Assembly (NCBI GenBank): GCA_934183325.1 | Contig: CAKPSH010000029.1 | Span: forward strand, 1 to 9,610 | Origin: an uncultured Clostridia bacterium | Lineage (GTDB): Bacteria > Bacillota > Clostridia > TANB77 > CAG-508 | DNA: 9,610 bases | Direction of reading: 5' to 3' | In this document: in pieces, positions 1-6,228 of the stretch | Layout: the number at the start of each line of letters is the position of its first letter | Position numbering within the stretch: the stretch's first letter is position 1 | Made by a program: the position numbers and the translations under genes | The notes under the pieces: generated by a model | The model's database searches: none | Seen by the model: the letters and a program-made list of their open reading frames with translations, nothing else | Told to the model about the DNA's origin: nothing

Positions 1-1058
1 GTTTTTAAGTATTCATCTTTTAAAGTAATAACTGTACTTCCTGATTTTGAGTCATAATTTGTAGAATCTACTAATTCATTGTCTACATATACTTTGTTTG
101 TAAATAGGCTATAATCCGCATCTACTCTAAATGTTGCATTTTTTGATTTATCAATAGTGTATGTTTGATTTGTTCCTTCAATGAACTTATACTCTTTTGG
201 TTTAGTTTCTTCTTTTACATATTGAAATGTAAATTCATATTTACATTTAGTGTAATAATCATATCTTGTTTCAAGTATAATTCCACCATCAGTACTGTCA
301 TAGTCAAGTGCAGAACCAGTATATTTAGTATGAAGTCCTTTAAAAACTTCACTTTTTTTAGTTCCAATATTTACTGCAGTTAATATCGCTTTATTTTCTT
401 CTCTATTTCCAACAATTTTTATAGCAGCTACACTTTCATCGTTTGTTACTAATAGGCTTTCATTAAATTTTTGGTAATATAGTGTTTTATCTAAATCTGC
501 AAATGATTTTAACCCTTTTGTTAACTCATCATTTTTAGAAAAATCAATTATGTATTCTTTTCCATCAGTCAAATCAATTACACCTTTTGATGTTATATTT
601 TCATAAACATTTTCAACCTTTATATTAAAAGCTGATCTTATTCTTACAAGTTTAACATCTAATGTTTCACTAAATTTACTTGATTCTAGTTTGAATGTAG
701 ATTTAGTTTCGCCTACTATTGTTGTCATAGGGTAATACCAATTGTTAATGTTTAATTTTATAGGTGTATTAGCACTAGAAACACTTGTATCTTCAATTTC
801 TTCAATTACAAATTTATACTCTGCTTCATTTAAATCAATTACCATATTATTTGAAATATTAACAACTAATTCATTACCTTTGAATAATTGTAATTTTCCT
901 ATTTCGCTATATTCTACATAACCATCATGAATTGTTCCACCTTCAAAAGTTAATGTTACTTCATTTTTGCTTTCTGCATATACTGTGGTTATTGGAATTA
1001 TTAAACTAACTAATAAGCAAAATATAAGTAATATTGATAATGCCTTTACTTTTGTCAT
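1..1058 (-). CDS. Secreted protein with CBM_X2-like domain, 3' end cut by window edge
   Basis: The reading frame is open from an ATG at 1058 down to the left edge, giving 352 visible residues and no stop, so the C-terminus is missing. Residues 1-28 form a classical signal peptide: a basic start (MTKVK), a hydrophobic core and a probable cleavage site after VYA; there is no lipobox. The start is fixed by a strong GGGGGAG ribosome site six bases upstream (1065-1071). Residues 30-285 are rich in beta-strand-like alternation and match no family I know. From about residue 290 the sequence (YKFIEGTNQTYTI, then DADYSLF, VYVDNELVD and SGSTVITL) resembles the CBM_X2-like immunoglobulin-fold modules found in many clostridial surface proteins. 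Such modules usually bind polysaccharide or act as spacers, so an extracellular or wall-associated role is inferred. Whether it ends in an LPXTG or another anchor cannot be seen. It is divergent from the XRE regulator. Confidence 0.85.
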   Translation of the reverse strand, partial: MTKVKALSILLIFCLLVSLIIPITTVYAESKNEVTLTFEGGTIHDGYVEYSEIGKLQLFKGNELVVNISNNMVIDLNEAEYKFVIEEIEDTSVSSANTPIKLNINNWYYPMTTIVGETKSTFKLESSKFSETLDVKLVRIRSAFNIKVENVYENITSKGVIDLTDGKEYIIDFSKNDELTKGLKSFADLDKTLYYQKFNESLLVTNDESVAAIKIVGNREENKAILTAVNIGTKKSEVFKGLHTKYTGSALDYDSTDGGIILETRYDYYTKCKYEFTFQYVKEETKPKEYKFIEGTNQTYTIDKSKNATFRVDADYSLFTNKVYVDNELVDSTNYDSKSGSTVITLKDEYLK

Positions 1059-1217
1059 TTTTTACTCCCCCTTTCTACATTTTTTATTCATTTTATCATA
1101 TATATTTTTTTAGTACATTGCTTTTGCCAAAGTTTCATTGTTTTTTTGGCGATTGTTCTTTTTATATTTTTATGATATATTATAATTAGATTTGTATTAT
1201 AAATATGGAGGTTTCTT
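1059..1217. promoter_or_regulatory. Divergent promoter region with interrupted inverted repeat
   Basis: This gap separates two divergently transcribed genes. On the plus strand a perfect TATAAT lies at 1181-1186, 31 bases before the regulator ATG, but its best -35 is weak (TTCTTT, 1157-1162, spacer 18). An alternative plus promoter is TTGGCG (1147-1152) with TATGAT (1171-1176), spacer 18. On the minus strand TTGGCA (1130-1125) could serve as -35 with an AATATA or TATATA -10 near 1099-1106. GCCAAA (1126-1131) and TTTGGC (1145-1150) form an inverted repeat with a 13-base spacer. This repeat overlaps the candidate -35 of both promoters, a sensible place for a regulator to control both directions. 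The ribosome site TGGAGG (1206-1211) lies six bases before the plus ATG. Promoter calls are by eye; the repeat is seen directly. Confidence 0.45.
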
Positions 1218-2945
1218 ATGACTTTTTGTGAACAATTAAATAAATATATAAAGCAAATTGGATGTTCTTCAAAAGAACTCGTGAATGCTTCAGGTTTATC
1301 AACATCTGTCATTAGCCGTTATCGTAGAGGAGATAGAAATCCTAGTATAAGAAGTAAACAATTGGAACAATTAGCAAACGGTTTATATGAACTAGCTAAT
1401 CTTAAAGACATAAATCTTACAAGAGATGAAATTTATACTACACTATCTACTACTTTGAATGATATTTCTATTGATTTTGAACAATTAAGTAAAAATTTCA
1501 ATGAACTTATTACAACTTTAAATATTAATATAGCTGAATTATCTCGTTCCAGTTCCTATGATTCTTCATTGCTTTCTAAAATTCGTACTGGAAACAAGAA
1601 TCCATCAAAACCTAAAAATTTCATTGAAACTGTTTGCAGTTTTGTTGTAAAGAAATATAAGTCAGAGGATAATAAAAAGTCAGTAGCTATTCTTATTGGT
1701 TGTGATTTAAAAGACCTAAGAGACAGCTCTTGCTATTATAATAAGTTATTAAACTGGTTTTCTACTAATTCAAATCAATCTCATAGTTGTATAGATGATT
1801 TTTTGAATAATTTAGATAGCTTTAATCTAAATGAATATATAAAAGCTATCCATTTTGATGAGATGAAAGTACCTGCTGTTCCATTTTATAAAGCAATTTC
1901 TAAAACATATTATGGTATAGAACAGATGAAAAAAGGAGAATTAGATTTTTTCAAAGCAACTGTTCTTTCCAAGAATAATGAATCTGTTTTTATGTGCAGT
2001 GATATGCCTATGGAAGATATGGCACAAGATGTCGAATTCGGTAAAAAGTGGATGTATGCTATTGCCATAATGCTAAAAAAAGGATTACATTTAAACATTA
2101 TTCACAATCTTGATAGACCATTTAATGAAATGATGTTAGGTTTAGAAAGTTGGTTACCAATTTACATGACAGGACAAGTCTCTCCATATTTCTTAAAAGG
2201 ATTTCAAGATAATGTATATTGCCATTTTAATTATGTATCTGGAACTGTTGCTCTTTATGGAGAATGTATCAATGGGCATCACGATAAGGGTAAATATACT
2301 CTAATTACTAATAAAACTGATATTTCATATTATAAAACAAAGGCAGATTGCTTATTAAGAAAAGCCTCTCCTCTTATGGAAATATACAAAGAAGATTCCA
2401 AAAATGCTTATACTGCTTTTTTATCTTCAAGTATCAAAGTAAAAGCTAACTGTAGAAGAATTTTATCTTCACTACCAATTCATACTATTTCTGATGATTT
2501 ACTTGTAAAGATTTTAAAACATAATAATATTTCAAATGAGGATATTAAAAAAATAGAAAAATCTATAAAAGTACAAAAAGAGATATTAGAAAATAGAACA
2601 GAAAACTATATTTTTGAAGATGAAATATCAGAACTTTCAAAAGAAGATTTTGAAAGAGCCCCTATTTCTCTTTTTCTTGCAGATAATTTCTATGAAAATA
2701 AGGTTTATTATAATTATGAAGAATATTTAGAACATTTAAATTTAACTAAAAAATATGAAAAGAATAATAAAAATTACAGGTTGAGTATTAATAATAATAA
2801 CACATTTAAAAATATTCAGATCTTAATTTGTGAGAAAAACTGGGTTATGATTTCAAAAGCAAATAGTCCTTCTATTCACTTTGTAATTCACCATCCTAAA
2901 CTACGAAATGCAATTGAAAATTTTATTCCACCTGTTGTTGAATAA
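1218..2945 (+). CDS. XRE-family regulator with tandem HTH segments and unknown C-terminal region
   Basis: A 575-residue predicted cytoplasmic protein. Residues 3-60 form an XRE/Cro-type helix-turn-helix domain whose recognition-helix region reads STSVISRYRRGDRNPS (28-43). A second, diverged copy follows at about 94-145, with DSSLLSKIRTGNKNPS (115-130) repeating the same S-x-[IL]-[SR]-K/R-x-R-x-G-x-x-N-P-S pattern. This suggests two DNA-binding domains in one chain. Residues 150-200 may hold another helical segment. Residues 215-400 are a mixed alpha/beta region with conspicuous stretches such as IIHNLDRPFNEMMLGLESW (294-312) and a Cys/His-containing part (VYCHFNYVSG, 333-342). The rest is helical and charged, then a short beta-like end. 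I do not recognise the C-terminal region; its size suggests a ligand-sensing or protein-interaction role. The start is supported by TGGAGG six bases upstream. The neighbouring secreted protein gene is an obvious candidate target. Confidence 0.88.
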   Translation: MTFCEQLNKYIKQIGCSSKELVNASGLSTSVISRYRRGDRNPSIRSKQLEQLANGLYELANLKDINLTRDEIYTTLSTTLNDISIDFEQLSKNFNELITTLNINIAELSRSSSYDSSLLSKIRTGNKNPSKPKNFIETVCSFVVKKYKSEDNKKSVAILIGCDLKDLRDSSCYYNKLLNWFSTNSNQSHSCIDDFLNNLDSFNLNEYIKAIHFDEMKVPAVPFYKAISKTYYGIEQMKKGELDFFKATVLSKNNESVFMCSDMPMEDMAQDVEFGKKWMYAIAIMLKKGLHLNIIHNLDRPFNEMMLGLESWLPIYMTGQVSPYFLKGFQDNVYCHFNYVSGTVALYGECINGHHDKGKYTLITNKTDISYYKTKADCLLRKASPLMEIYKEDSKNAYTAFLSSSIKVKANCRRILSSLPIHTISDDLLVKILKHNNISNEDIKKIEKSIKVQKEILENRTENYIFEDEISELSKEDFERAPISLFLADNFYENKVYYNYEEYLEHLNLTKKYEKNNKNYRLSINNNNTFKNIQILICEKNWVMISKANSPSIHFVIHHPKLRNAIENFIPPVVE

Positions 2946-2957
2946 AGCATATATTAA

Positions 2958-2999
2958 ATAATAAAGAACTACTTTGTTTATATAGTAGTTCTTTATTAT
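2958..2999. terminator. Hairpin terminator between convergent units
   Basis: A perfect 16-bp stem (2958-2973 with 2984-2999) encloses a 10-base loop, starting 12 bases after the regulator stop codon. The right arm is T-rich (AGTAGTTCTTTATT), giving a U-rich 3' side for plus-strand transcripts. Read on the minus strand the hairpin is also followed by a T-rich stretch, so it could stop transcription from both directions. No other good hairpin was found between it and the permease stop at 3209. The pairing is seen directly; bidirectional action is inferred. Confidence 0.85.
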
Positions 3000-3208
3000 A
3001 CTTGAAATAAAATTGTAATTTTTCTTTTTAATTATTTACTTTTTAATTTTTTTATTCTTGTAATCTTCTTGCTTATTTCAAAATAAATTCATATTTTTCT
3101 CCTTATCAGTATTTCTCTAATTAATAATTTATATCCTAATTCACTTTCTAAAATAACTATTTATTTTTTTATACCACAAAGCCAGATAATTATCAACTAA
3201 TAAACTAT
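3000..3208. other. A/T-rich convergent intergenic stretch without a clear gene
   Basis: No supported coding region lies in these 209 bases. The only gene-like signal is on the minus strand: AAGGAG (3104-3099) six bases before an ATG (3092), which meets TGA after four codons. Reading through that TGA would give only 18 residues, lysine-rich at the end. It may be the remnant of a small gene or chance in A-rich sequence. Transcripts from the permease operon probably cross this stretch before reaching the hairpin at 2958-2999. Confidence 0.5.
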
Positions 3209-5011
3209 CTATTCCTCCTCTTTAATGATATTTTTGCTACCAAAATATGTAGCTAAGAAGTATATACCATATATAACACCTATGATAATTACTGTTGCAA
3301 TGGCTGATGGCAATAAATCTTTTTTACTTGCCAATCCTGACATTATTGATATTGCAAATTGTATTCCAAATATTGAGTGGATAATTGCTAAAATTAATGG
3401 TAACCCAAAGAATATTATTATTTGTCTAAATAATGCCCTATTTATCATCTTTTCATCACAACCAATTTTTCTTAAAACCAAATATCTCTGTTTGTTGTCT
3501 GAACTTTCTGTTAATTGTTTTAGTGCTAAAATAGCTGCACTTGCAATTAAGAATATTATCCCTAAATATATTGCTATAAAGGTTACTATTGATGCCACTC
3601 CTACACTTGATTGTATAATAACAATTTTTGTAATTCCATCTAAGTCTATTCCTTTGTTATCTAAGTTTTGTAAAAGAATAGAATTATTGTTATCAGCAAA
3701 ATTTTTTTCGATTTCTTCTTTTTCTTCCTCTGTTTCTACATTGTAATTTGCTACAAAAACTGTTTTTTCTTTCATATCTTCTGTTAATGGGCAATTATCT
3801 GGAACTAAAATAATACCTGTATTGATATGGCTTGCTGCCATTTCTATATATCCATTTTTACAGTTTGCATATTTAGATTTATATTCTCTTCCTGCTATTG
3901 TTAGTTTATGTCCTCCTTCATTTAATACTTGATTTCTTATTTCTGCCATATTATCATAATTGCAAAGAACTATATATTCATCATCTTTTAGTTCATATTG
4001 CTCTGTTCCATATAATTTTGCTACTTTATTATAATCTGATATTTTCACTATTTCTTCTAATGCACCATAGTTAAGCTTTGAAAATTGTGCTTTTACTTTT
4101 CCATAATCTTCTCCAAAAAAATCTTTCCAAGTTAAATCATTTGAAGTATATATTGGTATTTCTACTACATCCTTTAATACACTCATGTCTAATCCATTAT
4201 TTTTTAAAGTTTCTTCTATTGATATTTTAGAATCTTCTATCTGCTCTTTTGTATAATTGATTACTTTACCTTGCCTGTTAGTATAGCTTTCTGGTAAATT
4301 AGCTGTTTTAGATAAGTTCAAATCTACTGGTGTCATATCTGCTAATTCTCTTTGCATTGTATTTCTTAATGATAAACTAACTGATAAAATACTGATTGTC
4401 ATAAATAACATTAGACATATAACACTCATACTAATAATTGTTGTATTAATCTTGTTATTAATTTGTCTTAATACAAACATATTTGTATCTTTTAAATATG
4501 TACTTTTCATTTTCTGAGCTACTTGTATTACAAATCCTGATAAAGACCAGAATATTGAGATTGTACCTACAATTCCCATTAAAATTGGTGGTAATATTTT
4601 ATATGCCGTTGTGAGAGAATTGACATCTCCTGTTACTTTCCAATAAGCATATCCTAATATCCCTGCTCCAAATAAGAAAACCAATATTGAAATTACAGGA
4701 TTTTTTATTTTTATAGATTCATTCTTTTTCGTTGCATTTAATAAGTTAATTAATTTGTATCTTGATATTGTAAATGTGTTAAAGAACATTACAGCTACAT
4801 ACATTACTGCAAAATAAATACAAGTTTTTATACAGGCATCTTTTGAAAATACAAATTGAAATTCACTCATATCTGCTTCAAACATTTTGGCAACTAATAT
4901 TGACATAAATTGTGATGCAAATATACCTATAACTAGCCCTACAATTAGTGATATAATTCCTACTAATATTGTTTCCATCAGTATTATTTTGGATATTTGT
5001 CTTTTACCCAT
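3209..5011 (-). CDS. BceB-type FtsX permease, large C-terminal fragment after frameshift
   Basis: This frame encodes 600 residues of a MacB/FtsX-type permease of peptide-antibiotic ABC transporters (BceB class). It begins in the middle of the first FtsX domain (MGKRQISKIILMETILVG). Hydrophobic helices are visible at about 11-34, 62-82, 107-126, 142-165, 190-214, 470-497, 530-552 and 567-588. With the two in the upstream fragment this makes the ten expected of BceB permeases. Residues about 215-465 form a large soluble loop, in the position of the extracellular domain that in this family recognises the peptide or its lipid-bound target. The ATG at 5011 lacks a good ribosome site of its own. 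However, it sits in ATGGGTAA, overlapping the end of the preceding frame, so coupled reinitiation is conceivable. More likely this is the remainder of one 698-residue gene (3209-5306) broken by a single extra base. The gene ends in TAG. Confidence 0.85.
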   Translation of the reverse strand: MGKRQISKIILMETILVGIISLIVGLVIGIFASQFMSILVAKMFEADMSEFQFVFSKDACIKTCIYFAVMYVAVMFFNTFTISRYKLINLLNATKKNESIKIKNPVISILVFLFGAGILGYAYWKVTGDVNSLTTAYKILPPILMGIVGTISIFWSLSGFVIQVAQKMKSTYLKDTNMFVLRQINNKINTTIISMSVICLMLFMTISILSVSLSLRNTMQRELADMTPVDLNLSKTANLPESYTNRQGKVINYTKEQIEDSKISIEETLKNNGLDMSVLKDVVEIPIYTSNDLTWKDFFGEDYGKVKAQFSKLNYGALEEIVKISDYNKVAKLYGTEQYELKDDEYIVLCNYDNMAEIRNQVLNEGGHKLTIAGREYKSKYANCKNGYIEMAASHINTGIILVPDNCPLTEDMKEKTVFVANYNVETEEEKEEIEKNFADNNNSILLQNLDNKGIDLDGITKIVIIQSSVGVASIVTFIAIYLGIIFLIASAAILALKQLTESSDNKQRYLVLRKIGCDEKMINRALFRQIIIFFGLPLILAIIHSIFGIQFAISIMSGLASKKDLLPSAIATVIIIGVIYGIYFLATYFGSKNIIKEEE

Positions 5012-5018
5012 TCCGAAG
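5004..5018 (-). other. Frameshift site in the permease gene
   Basis: The minus strand reads CTT CGG AAT GGG TAA. Omitting the single C at plus position 5015 gives CTT GGA ATG GGT AAA, i.e. TLGMGK, which joins both halves into the expected continuous FtsX sequence. The total length 3209-5306 is 2098 bases, one more than a multiple of three, consistent with a one-base insertion. There is no homopolymer run at the site. Real mutation, assembly error or +1 recoding cannot be told apart from sequence alone. Confidence 0.85.
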
Positions 5019-5306
5019 TGTCATATATATTCCAAATTCTTTTTTTCTTCGATTAATCAAAAAGTTGTTAGCATATACAATTAATAATCCTAATACTACT
5101 GCTACAAATACTGATACATATCCGAGCATTGAAATCATAAGTTTTATAATCTCTCTTGTAGATTGTGATATTTCTAGCATTGCTTGTTGACTATCTATTG
5201 AGTTGAACATATAAAAGATTGCTACACCTAATACTAATGTTAAGAAATAAATAGCATAATCTTTAAAACTCTTTTTCATATTATTCCAAGATAACTTAAA
5301 TAACAT
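5004..5306 (-). CDS. BceB-type permease, N-terminal fragment before frameshift
   Basis: The first 100 residues of the permease: a short cytoplasmic start (MLFKLSWNNMKKSFKDYA), a membrane helix at about 18-36, a loop, a second helix at about 57-79, and the cytoplasmic NNFLINRRKKEFGIYMTL segment typical of the first FtsX domain in this family. The frame then reads RNG and stops at TAA (5006-5004). The expected continuation, G-MGKRQISKI, lies in the other frame. The start is firm: GGAGGTGAT (5322-5314), an excellent match to the anti-Shine-Dalgarno sequence, precedes the ATG. The ATG overlaps the last 11 bases of the ATPase gene, indicating translational coupling in one operon. Alone, this piece could not form a working transporter. 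Confidence 0.85.
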   Translation of the reverse strand: MLFKLSWNNMKKSFKDYAIYFLTLVLGVAIFYMFNSIDSQQAMLEISQSTREIIKLMISMLGYVSVFVAVVLGLLIVYANNFLINRRKKEFGIYMTLRNG

Positions 5307-6063
5307 CGTTCAAATCACCTCCAAGAAGTGTTTGTACCTCTATTATTTTTTCAAAGAATTGTTTTCTTGTATCATTTCCTTTTATCAATTCATTAAAGAT
5401 TTTTCCATCTTTAATAAATAAAATTCTATTGGCATAAGAAGCTGTAAAGGCATCATGTGTTACCATAAGAATTGTTGCACTCATTTTTTGATTCAGCAAT
5501 TCAAAATTTTCTAGTAATTGTCTTGCTGATTTACTGTCTAATGCTCCTGTTGGCTCATCTGCAAGCACAAGTTTTGGATTTGTAATAATAGCTCTTGCTG
5601 ATGCAATTCTTTGTTTTTGTCCTCCAGATACTTGATATGGGTATTTTTTTAAAATGTCTTTAATTCCTAGTTTTTCTGCTATTTCGTTTACTCTCCTATC
5701 AATTTCGTGTGCATTTACTCTTTGTATTGTAAGTGCCAAAGCTATGTTTTCATAAGCAGTTAGTGTGTCTAATAAGTTAAAGTCTTGAAATATAAAACCT
5801 AGCTCTTCTCTTCTGAATTTGTTTAAATTATTTCCCTTTAGTTTTGTAATATCTTCTCCGTTGATAATAATGTGTCCTGCTGTAACTCTATCTATTGTAG
5901 ATATACAATTTAGTAATGTTGTTTTTCCTGATCCGCTTGCTCCCATAATTCCAACAAATTCACCTTTGTTTACTTCAAAACTGATATTGTCTATGGCTTT
6001 TGTTAAGTTAGATTTGTTTCCATAGTATTTTTCAATGTTTTTTACCTCTAATATTTTTTCCAT
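5296..6063 (-). CDS. BceA-type ABC transporter ATPase
   Basis: A 255-residue cytoplasmic ATP-binding subunit of the MacB/LolD-like class that pairs with BceB-type permeases. All motifs are intact: Walker A GASGSGKTT (41-49), Q-loop glutamine in IFQDFNLL (Q93), signature VSGGQKQR (145-152), Walker B and D-loop LVLADEPTGALD (165-176) and the switch histidine in MVTHD (H203). The length is normal for the family. The start is supported by AAAGGAG (6078-6072) eight bases upstream. The permease start overlaps its 3' end. It powers removal of peptide antibiotics from their envelope targets and, in Bce systems, takes part in signalling to the kinase. It is first in the transporter operon, downstream of a regulator dyad and a structured leader. 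Its assignment as a transporter ATPase is near certain; the exact peptide substrate cannot be predicted. Confidence 0.95.
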   Translation of the reverse strand: MEKILEVKNIEKYYGNKSNLTKAIDNISFEVNKGEFVGIMGASGSGKTTLLNCISTIDRVTAGHIIINGEDITKLKGNNLNKFRREELGFIFQDFNLLDTLTAYENIALALTIQRVNAHEIDRRVNEIAEKLGIKDILKKYPYQVSGGQKQRIASARAIITNPKLVLADEPTGALDSKSARQLLENFELLNQKMSATILMVTHDAFTASYANRILFIKDGKIFNELIKGNDTRKQFFEKIIEVQTLLGGDLNDVI

Positions 6064-6085
6064 TTAAAAAACTCCTTTCAAGGTT

Positions 6086-6150
6086 TACAACTTCACTTTG
6101 TTCAGTTGTATAAGTTATCTGTACAGTCGCTTTCGCTCCTTACAGCTAAC
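6086..6150 (-). promoter_or_regulatory. Structured 5' leader of the transporter operon
   Basis: If transcription starts just downstream of the -10 at 6159-6154, the leader is about 84 bases long and can fold into two hairpins. The first pairs GTTAGCTGTA (6150-6141) with TACAGATAAC (6123-6114), nine pairs with one G/A mismatch. Its loop contains a small GC-GAAA-GC element. The second pairs TACAACT (6110-6104) with AGTTGTA (6092-6086), seven pairs. Neither is followed by a U-run, so they are not evident terminators. They end shortly before the ribosome site at 6078-6072. Pairings are seen in the sequence; any regulatory role is inferred. Confidence 0.4.
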
Positions 6151-6153
6151 TTA

Positions 6154-6182
6154 ATTATAAATACTTTTTTGAAAAGTTGCCA
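6154..6182 (-). promoter_or_regulatory. Promoter of the ABC transporter operon
   Basis: A perfect TATAAT lies at 6159-6154. The -35 position is poor (TGGCAA at 6182-6177 with a 17-base spacer), as expected for a promoter that needs an activator. Regulator half-sites begin 31 bases upstream of the -10 (6191-6220). A separate promoter for the transporter genes, downstream of the kinase, is the usual layout of Bce modules. Confidence 0.6.
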
Positions 6183-6190
6183 TCGATTTA

Positions 6191-6220
6191 CCTTACAAAA
6201 GCCTTACATTTTTGTAAGGC
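6191..6220. promoter_or_regulatory. BceR-like operator before the transporter genes
   Basis: GCCTTACA-TTTT-TGTAAGGC (6201-6220) is a perfect dyad containing TTACA-N4-TGTAA, the form I recall for binding sites of BceR-like regulators (TNACA-N4-TGTAA). A third half-site, CCTTACA (6191-6197), repeats CCTTACA (6202-6208) in the same orientation with an 11-base period, one helical turn, as in tandem OmpR-family sites. Seventeen bases (6203-6219) are identical to those at 7980-7996 before the response regulator gene. The site therefore very likely binds the regulator encoded at 7249-7932. Confidence 0.8.
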
Positions 6221-6222
6221 TT
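6199..6222 (-). terminator. Possible terminator of the kinase gene, overlapping the operator
   Basis: On the minus strand AAGCCTTACA pairs with TGTAAGGCTT (10 bp, 4-base loop), six bases after the kinase stop codon, and the stem runs into TTTTG. The stem is moderate and the T-run short, so this would be a weak terminator. The same bases form the regulator operator. Confidence 0.4.
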
Positions 6223-6228
6223 CTCTAT

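Noticed and set aside
165..383. Plus-strand 72-codon frame
   Set aside because: It is antisense to the secreted protein gene, which has a signal peptide and a strong ribosome site. The frame has low-complexity Phe/Ser/Ile composition and no ribosome site.
1088..1312. Minus-strand 74-codon frame across the divergent region
   Set aside because: It overlaps the start of the XRE regulator antisense, and its end crosses promoter sequence. No ribosome site or recognisable domain.
1508..2400. Phospholipase D-like or nuclease domain in the XRE protein
   Set aside because: No HxKxxxxD motif or other catalytic signature can be found in the C-terminal region, so no enzymatic function is assigned.
3078..3092. 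TGA read as tryptophan (alternative genetic code)
   Set aside because: Real genes here use TGG for tryptophan, and no conserved gene contains an internal in-frame TGA. The only candidate is the dubious mini-ORF.
3225..3746. Plus-strand 173-codon frame
   Set aside because: It is the antisense shadow of the permease transmembrane segments. Hydrophobic sequence arises from complementing A/T-rich membrane codons.
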